A stretch of 7,984 nt of DNA. Source: Bacteroidota bacterium (GTDB lineage: Bacteria; Bacteroidota; Bacteroidia; Chitinophagales; Chitinophagaceae). The position numbers were made by a program, and so were the translations under genes. The first letter of the stretch is position 1. Every line of letters begins with the position of its first letter. The stretch covers positions 1 to 7,984 of the forward strand of contig JAEZIL010000180.1 of the NCBI GenBank assembly GCA_023436685.1. The letters run 5' to 3'. The notes beneath the pieces are model-generated. The model was not told the origin of the DNA. It was given only the letters and a program-made list of their open reading frames with translations, and ran no database searches. Positions 1-5,655 of the stretch are shown piece after piece.

Positions 1-311
1 CTATGTAGCAGCCCTTTACCTGCAAACATCCATTGCACGCCACCTGCGGCTACATTGCCTGCATGGCCCGCATTATCCATATGATAGCCTTCTCCCTGCA
101 ACATTAAAGTAACCGGGGCAAAGCCACGGTGCGGATGTGGGTGGATACGCGCCTTAGAACCCGGAGCAATCTGCTTCGGTAGTGCATGGTGCAGCACAAT
201 GAAGGGGTTTGCAAAACGGAAGTCTTTATGTGGAAGTGGCTGCAGCACTGTTTCCTCATCAGTAATATGCTTCTCGCGGCCTAGTAGTATATGTTGAATG
301 CTCTTTTTCAT
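1..311 (-). CDS. Pirin family protein, N-terminal part (C-terminus cut by window edge)
   Basis: Begins at an ATG (309-311) and reads 103 complete codons without a stop to the left edge, so the 3' part is missing. The product starts MKKSIQHILLGREKHI. It carries the pirin N-terminal cupin signature: HPHPHRGF at residues 57-64, a GN/G-rich turn around 82-91, VQWM at 92-95 and GKGLLH at 98-103. By family knowledge H59, H61 and H103 match three of the four metal ligands; the fourth, a Glu two residues after the last His, falls outside the window. Pirins are cytosolic metal-binding cupins, some with quercetinase activity and others tied to stress or redox control; the substrate here cannot be told. 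The usual FETVT is FAPVT, so this is a different subfamily from the neighbouring pirin. No Shine-Dalgarno is visible. It lies 50 nt after the neighbour, with a hairpin between. Confidence 0.9.
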   Translation of the reverse strand, partial: MKKSIQHILLGREKHITDEETVLQPLPHKDFRFANPFIVLHHALPKQIAPGSKARIHPHPHRGFAPVTLMLQGEGYHMDNAGHAGNVAAGGVQWMFAGKGLLH

Positions 312-333
312 GACGGTTGTTTTTATAAAGTTA

Positions 334-358
334 AAGGCTGCAAGAATCTTGCAGCCTT
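334..358 (-). terminator. Hairpin between the two pirin genes, probable intrinsic terminator or attenuator
   Basis: A perfect 11-bp inverted repeat (AAGGCTGCAAG, 3-nt loop, CTTGCAGCCTT) starts 3 nt after the stop of the upstream pirin. In the minus-strand transcript it is followed by an interrupted U tract (UUUAACUUUAU). Position and shape fit a rho-independent terminator, but the tract is broken. Only 22 nt separate the hairpin from the ATG of the next gene, leaving little room for a separate promoter. It may therefore work as a partial terminator that lowers expression of the second pirin, or as an RNA end or processing stem. Confidence 0.6.
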
Positions 359-361
359 ATA

Positions 362-1237
362 TTATGATAAGTGTCCGAATTTACCTGATTGAAATTCCTC
401 GAATGCTGTATACAGCTCTTGCTGTGTATTCATTACAAACGGGCCGTACTGTGCTATCGGTTCGTCAATAGGGTCGCCACTCAACACCAGCAATACTGCG
501 CCTTCCGATGTTTTAATATGTACATCCTCTCCATCGTTGTTTTTAAACAACACAAAGCTGTGTGTAGCGGCATTTTCACCATTTACTTCAGCACTACCTT
601 CTACAACAAGTATAGCGGCATTTTGCGTAGCTGGCAGACTAAAATCAACCTCACCACCTTTGTTTAGTTTTATATCGAACATGTTGACAGCAGTAAACGT
701 AGTTGCAGGGCCGTTTGAACCATTAAAAGAACCAGCTATTACGTTCACGATACCCACACCATTGGCCAATTCAACTTTACCCATTTTATCGGCAGTTATT
801 TCCTGGTATTTAGGAGCTGTTAATTTGTCTTTAGCAGGAAGGTTCACCCAAAGCTGTACCATTTCGAATTCGCCACCTTTTTTAGAAAATTCGGTTTCGT
901 GGTATTCTTTGTGCAAGATACCTGCACCAGCGGTCATCCATTGTACATCGCCGGGTTTTATAACACCTGCATTACCTGCGCTGTCGTTATGCGCTACGCT
1001 ACCTTTATAGGCAATAGTCACCGTTTCAAAACCTTTGTGCGGGTGAACATCCACACCGCGTGGTGTATCAGACGGACCAAAATCGAATGCAGGACCAAAA
1101 TCCAGCATCAGGAAGGGGCTGATACGCCTTTGCGTAACACCACCACCGTTAGGAAAATAATTATATACCCTGAAACCATCGCCTACCATGTTGAAGCGAG
1201 GTGGACGTGCAAATATTTTTTCTACTGACCTTTTCAT
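362..1237 (-). CDS. Pirin family protein, full length (cupin, YhaK/quercetinase-like)
   Basis: The 291-aa product has the usual length and two-cupin layout of pirins. The N-terminal domain holds HPHKGFETVT (65-74), a DSAGNAG turn (85-91), GDVQWMTAGAGILHKE (96-111) and VQLWVNLP. H65, H67, H109 and E111 match the family's Fe-binding ligands. The Pirin_C part ends with SGDPIDEPIAQYGPFVMNT and FQSGKFGHL, both typical of the family. The ATG at 1237 is supported by an AGGAG ribosome site 9 nt upstream (1247-1251) and by the MKRSVEKIF start. Known pirins include quercetin dioxygenases and redox-linked regulators; a specific substrate cannot be assigned. It follows the 118-aa gene by 32 nt and is probably cotranscribed from the promoter near 1649-1681. 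No signal peptide is seen, so it is cytosolic. Confidence 0.95.
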   Translation of the reverse strand: MKRSVEKIFARPPRFNMVGDGFRVYNYFPNGGGVTQRRISPFLMLDFGPAFDFGPSDTPRGVDVHPHKGFETVTIAYKGSVAHNDSAGNAGVIKPGDVQWMTAGAGILHKEYHETEFSKKGGEFEMVQLWVNLPAKDKLTAPKYQEITADKMGKVELANGVGIVNVIAGSFNGSNGPATTFTAVNMFDIKLNKGGEVDFSLPATQNAAILVVEGSAEVNGENAATHSFVLFKNNDGEDVHIKTSEGAVLLVLSGDPIDEPIAQYGPFVMNTQQELYTAFEEFQSGKFGHLS

Positions 1238-1246
1238 AATATATAT

Positions 1247-1251
1247 CTCCT
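1247..1251 (-). promoter_or_regulatory. Shine-Dalgarno site of the full-length pirin gene
   Basis: AGGAG inside AAAGGAGA on the minus strand, 9 nt before the ATG at 1237. Clear Shine-Dalgarno sites are uncommon in Bacteroidota, so the site supports this start and is itself notable. Confidence 0.75.
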
Positions 1252-1269
1252 TTGTTTTTTTATTGTTTG

Positions 1270-1626
1270 TTATTCAGCTGCATGAAAACCCATAAAAGCA
1301 TCATCTCTTACAGCATAGTTGTTGCTTATTCTCTTGTTGTGCTCTGCAATTTTGGCTTCGATATTCTCTACAACGTAGGGTAAATCTTCTTCAGCCAGTT
1401 CCACAACCTCTACCCCGAAGAATTGTGTTTTCAGCAAGGCATTTAGTTTAGGATAGCTGCCTGCCAGCGCCACCATGTCGATAGCCTTGCTGTATAGTAT
1501 TTCGACACCACCCTCCTCGCTTTTAGCTATGATACTGTTCCAATCAGCTACGCCGTGCAGCTGCGTTTTCAGTATTTGGGTATTGTAGTCATTTGCACTT
1601 ATTACCAACAATTCTAACCTATCCAT
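1270..1626 (-). CDS. Conserved-looking hypothetical protein, 118 aa, first gene of the pirin operon
   Basis: I do not recognise a family. The product is small, acidic-leaning and cysteine-free, with no signal peptide or membrane segment, so it should be soluble and cytosolic. It opens with a hydrophobic strand (LELLVIS, 4-10). A mixed segment follows, with GGVEILYSKAIDMVALAG (39-56), a strand VEVVELAE (72-79), and a long amphipathic charged helix from about 81 to 100 (DLPYVVENIEAKIAEHNKRI). The pattern suggests a small alpha/beta fold. The coding call rests on a strong ribosome site (AGGAG, 1633-1637, 6 nt before the ATG), a promoter just upstream, and tight linkage (32 nt) to the pirin gene. 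It may act with the pirin, but that is inference from position only. Confidence 0.85.
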   Translation of the reverse strand: MDRLELLVISANDYNTQILKTQLHGVADWNSIIAKSEEGGVEILYSKAIDMVALAGSYPKLNALLKTQFFGVEVVELAEEDLPYVVENIEAKIAEHNKRISNNYAVRDDAFMGFHAAE

Positions 1627-1632
1627 TTTTTA

Positions 1633-1637
1633 CTCCT
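1633..1637 (-). promoter_or_regulatory. Shine-Dalgarno site of the 118-aa gene
   Basis: AGGAG within an A-rich leader (AAAAAAGGAGTAAAAA) ends 6 nt before the ATG at 1626. The spacing is close to ideal and the surroundings look unstructured, which suggests efficient initiation. Confidence 0.75.
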
Positions 1638-1648
1638 TTTTTGTTATA

Positions 1649-1681
1649 CAAATTTACCATCATCTACCGGGCGTTTACAAT
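1649..1681 (-). promoter_or_regulatory. Bacteroidota-type promoter for the 118-aa/pirin operon
   Basis: On the minus strand TAAATTTG (1649-1656) matches the TAnnTTTG -7 box exactly. ATTG (1678-1681), with its TTG at 1678-1680, lies 21 nt upstream and fits the -33 element. Transcription would start near 1643, giving a leader of roughly 17 nt that contains the AGGAG site. The position directly before the 118-aa gene supports the call. The TTG box alone is weak evidence. Confidence 0.65.
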
Positions 1682-1686
1682 AACAT

Positions 1687-1717
1687 AGATTAAGCATTGA
1701 TCTTAACCTAGATTAAG
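1687..1717. promoter_or_regulatory. Candidate operator: three AGATTAAG-type half-sites
   Basis: AGATTAAG (1687-1694), CTTAACCT (1702-1709) and AGATTAAG (1710-1717) are three copies of one half-site with at most one mismatch. The right pair abuts to form a 16-bp near-perfect palindrome, CTTAACCTAGATTAAG (1702-1717). The left pair is inverted with a 7-nt spacer. The array lies directly upstream of the -33 box of the 118-aa/pirin promoter, where an activator usually binds. The binding protein is unknown; the nearby Crp/Fnr regulator or a LysR-type protein are possibilities. Confidence 0.5.
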
Positions 1718-1752
1718 TCGTTCAAATATCACATTACACATATTCATCTTCG

Positions 1753-1772
1753 TTGCTAAGTTTTGCTAAGTT
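1753..1772. repeat. Tandem 10-bp repeat, TTGCTAAGTT x2
   Basis: Two exact, abutting copies of TTGCTAAGTT, followed by two more T. A period of 10 bp places both copies on the same face of the helix. It lies about 110-130 bp upstream of the predicted start of transcription. It could be a distal protein-binding site or chance in AT-rich DNA. Confidence 0.4.
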
Positions 1773-1845
1773 TTCTGTCATAAAAAAATATTTTTCGTGC
1801 TACTGTTAGAGTTGAAACACTTTGCAGGAGCGCTTTTGAAAGGCG

Positions 1846-1858
1846 AAATACTGTATTT
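1846..1858. repeat. 13-bp perfect palindrome AAATACTGTATTT
   Basis: Arms AAATAC and GTATTT around a single T. Symmetry and length would suit a dimeric regulator, but the site is far (about 200 bp) from the only convincing promoter, so its role is doubtful. Confidence 0.3.
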
Positions 1859-1973
1859 GCGACTTGCAACATTTCAGCAATACTTAACAACATATATACA
1901 ATGCGACACTCTGTTCATCGATCTTAAGAGAAACCAATAATCAGTACAAATATACAACAAATAAAAGTAAATG

Positions 1974-2558
1974 CTACCTACTAGCCGGCATCTTGGAATT
2001 CAGCATTTTGCTGAGGAATTCGGGGGTAACGCCTATATAAGAAGCCACGAGCTTTTGTGGCAATGTTTCGATGAGGGAAGGATAATATTGACAGAAACCC
2101 TGGTAACGTTCCAGGGCGGACAGACTAAGATTATCTATCAGGCGGCGCTGGTAGGTAACCAATGAGTTCTCGGCCAGTATGCGAAAGTATTTATTGAACT
2201 GCGGTAGTTGCTCGAACAGCTTATCGACATCTTCTTTCGAGATGGCCAGTACTTCGCCATCGAAAATGACGTCCATATACAAAGTAGCCGGCTGCTGTAT
2301 GCTGAAACTGTACATATCGGTTATCCACCAGCCGGGCGGGGCAAATTGAAGTATATGCTCAAAGCCATTCTTATCGATAGAATAACTGCGCAAGCAGCCA
2401 TCGTTCACAAAGAACAGGTATTTCGCTACCTCGCCTTCCTGCAAAAGGAATTGCTTTTTACGCACCAGCTTCTTTTGAAACAGGGAAGTAAAAAACGTTT
2501 CTTCTTCGGAAGTGAGGCTAATATGCTTACGCACACTTTGCAGCAGCATGTGGAACAT
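1974..2558 (-). CDS. Crp/Fnr-family transcriptional regulator (cNMP-binding fold + HTH)
   Basis: The 194-aa product has a cupin-like cyclic-nucleotide-binding fold at about 25-115 (FLLQEGEVAKYLFFVNDGCLR, split here at its conserved glycines) and a dimerisation helix around 118-145. A C-terminal helix-turn-helix lies at about 166-190, with PQKLVASYIGVTPEFLSKML typical of short Bacteroidota Crp/Fnr proteins. The phosphate-binding cassette region (75-92) shows no arginine of the CRP type, and only two separate cysteines occur (C55, C156). Neither cAMP binding nor an FNR-type iron-sulfur cluster is therefore indicated, and the ligand is unknown. The ATG at 2558 is used; a second Met at residue 4 is a possible alternative. 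The gene starts 24 nt after pdeM, so it may be the last gene of the repair operon. Its target could be itself, the repair operon or the pirin promoter. Confidence 0.92.
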   Translation of the reverse strand: MFHMLLQSVRKHISLTSEEETFFTSLFQKKLVRKKQFLLQEGEVAKYLFFVNDGCLRSYSIDKNGFEHILQFAPPGWWITDMYSFSIQQPATLYMDVIFDGEVLAISKEDVDKLFEQLPQFNKYFRILAENSLVTYQRRLIDNLSLSALERYQGFCQYYPSLIETLPQKLVASYIGVTPEFLSKMLNSKMPASR

Positions 2559-2582
2559 AGGCTTAAAGATAAGGTAAAACTA

Positions 2583-3230
2583 TTATCGCTTTAACTCGCG
2601 CACTTCATTGGGCAATACAACAAATAATTGCGTGCGCTCGTTCCTGCCAAGTATATATAAACCCGTCAGCACACCAAAAGCAGGAAGTATCATCTGGTTG
2701 CCATCCTGCAAATGGAATACGGGTAATTTTATAGATTGCTTTCCTAAACCGTGCAGGCAAACACCGGGATGAATATGCCCCGCAAGATTCAGTTTACCAT
2801 CAGGGATATGATCGAGCGGCTTGTGCGAATAAATAAAGTGTTCATCTTCAATATGCTTATCTATTACGTGGATGTTCAACCTATCGAATAGGCGGTAGTC
2901 GATAATATCGTGATTGCCTTTTATCAGGGTAAATTCAATATCCTCGCAACATTCTATAAGCGATGCGAAGGCATGCCAGTCGTTATTGAAGCTGCTGTGA
3001 AACAGGTCGCCCAAAAAGTAAACCTTATGCGGCTGTATCTTTTCTACCAACTCTTTCAGCTTTTGATAATCACCGTATTGTGATGACGCCGGCATGGAGA
3101 TACCATGCTTACGGAAATGACTTGCCTTGCCAAGGTGTACATCGGCAATAACCAATAAACGTTCGTCTTGTTTGTAAACCGCTTTTTCGGGTAAAAGTGT
3201 AAGTGTATGACCCTTGAATTCGAACTCCAT
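2583..3230 (-). CDS. pdeM: Ligase-associated DNA damage response endonuclease PdeM (metallophosphoesterase)
   Basis: The 215-aa product is a calcineurin-like metallophosphoesterase. The motifs run in order: DVHLGK (D30, H32), GDLFHS (D75), GNHD (N106, H107), SHKP (H136) and GHIHPG (H152, H154), together the full set of two-metal ligands. By family knowledge (the Pseudomonas putida MPE protein from the equivalent gene cluster) this enzyme is a manganese-dependent DNA nuclease acting in the cytosol. It probably trims or nicks damaged DNA before ligation. The ATG at 3230 lies 1 nt after the helicase stop codon, so translation is likely coupled. Length and motif spacing look normal and nothing appears broken. 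Confidence 0.95.
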   Translation of the reverse strand: MEFEFKGHTLTLLPEKAVYKQDERLLVIADVHLGKASHFRKHGISMPASSQYGDYQKLKELVEKIQPHKVYFLGDLFHSSFNNDWHAFASLIECCEDIEFTLIKGNHDIIDYRLFDRLNIHVIDKHIEDEHFIYSHKPLDHIPDGKLNLAGHIHPGVCLHGLGKQSIKLPVFHLQDGNQMILPAFGVLTGLYILGRNERTQLFVVLPNEVRELKR

Positions 3231-3231
3231 T

Positions 3232-5655
3232 CTATTTCTCCAACTGTTTGAGCATCTTCTGTATCCTGTCTTCCAGTTTTTCGTTGGTCAGTTTCTCCCT
3301 GAAACGTTCGGTAAGAATGGGGAAGCAGAAGGGGCTGAGTTGTTGAAGGTAACGAATTATTATGTTTTGATTTTGCATGCGGTGCAGCGCATCGTACATA
3401 CGCGCCTGTTCCATTTGGAAAGTATAGACTTCGTCATAGGCCTGGCGCAGCAGCAAGTTGTCTTCTTCATGTTCGGAGAACACAGAGAAAAATAGCGAAG
3501 CATTAGCTTGGGTATGGCGTGTCTTTACTTCCTTGCCGGGATATCCTGTGAATACCAGTCCAGCTATGCTGGCAATATCGCGAAACTTACGGCGCGCCAT
3601 TTCACTTATGTTCACACTTTTTTGAATATCATCGGTCAGGTTCAGGTTATCGAGCAGGTCGTTACCCAAAGCTTCCTCGATAGGTATCTCCTGGTCGCTG
3701 AGTAGCTCAAAGCCATAATCGTTAAACGCCAAAGAAAAGCTCATAGGCTTTACCTGTGCAATGCGATAAGCAAATAATGCTGACAACCCTTCATGCACAT
3801 TGCGCCCTTCAAAGGGGTAGATGAATACATGATAGCCTTCGCGCGTTTTTACTTTTTCTATTAGTAATTCATTTTTATGTGGCAGGTGAGACCGCTTTTG
3901 TTGTTCATCAAAGAGACGCTCCAGTTTTTCCAGTTCCGCATCTCTATCTCCTTTAGTATAGTAAGTATCCATCTTATCGCGGATGGTTTTGGATAGCTGC
4001 GAAGACAATGGCATGCGCCCGCCTTGCCAGGAAATAGAATAGCCTTTTTTATTGCTTTTACGCACCTGCACCGTCATATCTTTTATACGGATGAACTCTA
4101 CATTCCTACCCGCAAATGAAAATACATCGCCGGGGCGCAGGCGCGATACAAAACCCTCTTCTATCAGTCCTAGCCTGCCACCACCCAAAAACTTCACCAT
4201 CAACATACTATCGCTCACTATAACTCCTATACTTAAACGGTGACGCATTGCTATGCGGCGACTGGTGACTTTATACAGTCCGTTTTCGATGACCACCTTG
4301 TGAAACTCATCGTATGAATCGAGCATTTTACCGCCCTGCACAATAAAGTGCAGGCACCATTCAAACTCTTCCCATGTTACCGATGAATAACAGTGTGTCT
4401 GGATAATCTCCTGATATACTTTTTCGGGATAGAAACCTTCGGAAATGGCCAGCGTGACCAGATATTGCACCAATACATCGAAAGAGCGGACATAGGGAAT
4501 GCGTTGCTCAATTTCATGATGTTTGATGGCATGGCGCAAGGCACTACCCTCAATTATTTCCAGCGAATGTGTAGGCAGAAAATGCACCACGCTGGTAGCC
4601 CCCGGCTGGTGGCCACTACGGCCTGCACGCTGCATGAACCGTGCTACACCTTTGGCAGAACCGATCTGTATCACCGTATCAACCGGGCGGAAATCGACAC
4701 CCAAGTCAAGGCTGCTGGTACATACCACCGCCTTCAACGACCCATTATGCAAAGCACTCTCTACCCACTGCCGTATCTCCTCGCTCAGCGAACCGTGGTG
4801 TAAAGCAATTTGTCCGGCAAGCGATGAATCCAATTCGAGCAAGCGCTGGTACCATATCTCGCATTGCGAACGTGTATTGGTAAATATTAGTGTAGAATTG
4901 CTATTATGTACAACAGGCAATATTTTCTCGCCCAGTTTTATACCCAAGTGCCCCGCCCAGGGGTAGCGTTCTATTTCATCGGGCAGGAAAGTTTTTATCT
5001 CTATCTTCTTTTCGATCTTAGAACGTATCAAGGTTTGCTTACCTGTATAGCTACCCAGCAATATATCTTTCGCTTCTTCCAGGTTACCGATGGTAGCCGA
5101 GATGCCCCATATCTTTAGTTTGGGATTGATAGCTTTTAATCGCGATAAGGCGAGCTCTATGAGTACACCACGCTTGTTACCCAATAGTTCATGCCACTCA
5201 TCCACTACCACAAATTCCACGTTCTTGAAGGTTTGCTCATAGCCTTTTTGCGCCATCAGCAGGTGCACACTTTCGGGTGTGGTGATAAGCCCATTGGGCA
5301 TCGACTTCTTTTGTGCCGTGCGTTCTTTGGTAGAAGTATCGCCCGTGCGCATACCTATTTTATAATCAAACCGCAAATCTTCGCTCACCCGCTCGGTGGC
5401 CATCAGTATCTCTTTCGATAGCGCGCGGAGCGGGGTTATCCAAAGCGCATGCAAGCCGCTTGGCTTCTTCTTTTTGCTGATAAAATTTTGCAGGATACCG
5501 AACCAGAGCGCATACGTTTTACCATAGCCTGTTGGTGCATTCAACAGGCCGGAATAGCCTTTGCCTATTGCATCCCAGCTCTTACGCTGAAACTCATGGG
5601 GTGTCCAGCCTTTGCGGCCAAACCAGTCATCGGCTATGTGTGTGTCCTGCTTCAA
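3232..5655 (-). CDS. Ligase-associated DNA damage response DEXH-box helicase (Lhr-core type)
   Basis: The 807-aa product is a superfamily 2 helicase of the Lhr-core family. It shows FQRKSW (Q motif, 22-27), APTGYGKT (Walker A, 40-47), TPLRALSKE (Ia), TTPES (125-129), DEWH (motif II, 152-155), SAT (III, 186-188), IFTNTRSQ (IV), TSSLDLGVDF (V) and QRAGRSGHQPG (VI, 342-352). A winged helix and a beta-barrel follow, and SWQGGRMPLSS (542-552) is a conserved Lhr segment with W543. Lhr-core enzymes are ATP-dependent 3'-to-5' DNA translocases and helicases. The only start that keeps the Q motif and Walker A is TTG at 5655; the next Met is residue 85, after Walker A. That TTG shares TTGA with the ligase stop TGA (5652-5654), giving a 4-nt overlap. 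pdeM follows after 1 nt. It likely unwinds or remodels DNA for the two nucleases and the ligase. Confidence 0.95.
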   Translation of the reverse strand: MKQDTHIADDWFGRKGWTPHEFQRKSWDAIGKGYSGLLNAPTGYGKTYALWFGILQNFISKKKKPSGLHALWITPLRALSKEILMATERVSEDLRFDYKIGMRTGDTSTKERTAQKKSMPNGLITTPESVHLLMAQKGYEQTFKNVEFVVVDEWHELLGNKRGVLIELALSRLKAINPKLKIWGISATIGNLEEAKDILLGSYTGKQTLIRSKIEKKIEIKTFLPDEIERYPWAGHLGIKLGEKILPVVHNSNSTLIFTNTRSQCEIWYQRLLELDSSLAGQIALHHGSLSEEIRQWVESALHNGSLKAVVCTSSLDLGVDFRPVDTVIQIGSAKGVARFMQRAGRSGHQPGATSVVHFLPTHSLEIIEGSALRHAIKHHEIEQRIPYVRSFDVLVQYLVTLAISEGFYPEKVYQEIIQTHCYSSVTWEEFEWCLHFIVQGGKMLDSYDEFHKVVIENGLYKVTSRRIAMRHRLSIGVIVSDSMLMVKFLGGGRLGLIEEGFVSRLRPGDVFSFAGRNVEFIRIKDMTVQVRKSNKKGYSISWQGGRMPLSSQLSKTIRDKMDTYYTKGDRDAELEKLERLFDEQQKRSHLPHKNELLIEKVKTREGYHVFIYPFEGRNVHEGLSALFAYRIAQVKPMSFSLAFNDYGFELLSDQEIPIEEALGNDLLDNLNLTDDIQKSVNISEMARRKFRDIASIAGLVFTGYPGKEVKTRHTQANASLFFSVFSEHEEDNLLLRQAYDEVYTFQMEQARMYDALHRMQNQNIIIRYLQQLSPFCFPILTERFREKLTNEKLEDRIQKMLKQLEK

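Larger units (their letters stand above)
1627..1973. other. 347-nt gene-free regulatory region
   Basis: This is the only long non-coding stretch in the window. It lies between the end of the Crp/Fnr gene and the start of the 118-aa gene. It is AT-rich and holds, from left to right, the promoter at 1649-1681, three AGATTAAG-type half-sites (1687-1717), a 10-bp tandem repeat (1753-1772), an A/T palindrome AAAAATATTTTT near 1784-1795, and the 13-bp palindrome AAATACTGTATTT (1846-1858). I see no open reading frame, tRNA or convincing terminator for the Crp/Fnr gene here. An unrecognised small RNA cannot be excluded. Confidence 0.7.

Noticed and set aside
389..1228. Plus-strand open frames opposite the pirin gene
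   Set aside because: They are shadows of the pirin coding strand, with no domain, promoter or ribosome site of their own.
1698..1717. Possible FNR or CRP box near TTGAT
   Set aside because: Only one half (TTGAT) is present and no ATCAA follows at the required spacing; the AGATTAAG symmetry explains the site better.
1831..1845. CGC-rich small stem that could be a terminator
   Set aside because: The stem is only about 6 bp with a wobble pair and has no U tract on either strand.
1947..1954. Second minus-strand TAnnTTTG box (TATATTTG)
   Set aside because: No TTG lies at the -33 distance, and it would give a leader of more than 300 nt; a chance match in AT-rich DNA is likely.
2208..2594. Plus-strand frame of 128 codons opposite the Crp/Fnr gene
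   Set aside because: The minus-strand frame encodes a clear regulator and the plus-strand product has no known pattern.
4393..4966. Two overlapping plus-strand open frames (136 and 147 codons)
   Set aside because: Both are antisense to the helicase core with conserved motifs on the other strand; neither resembles a real protein.
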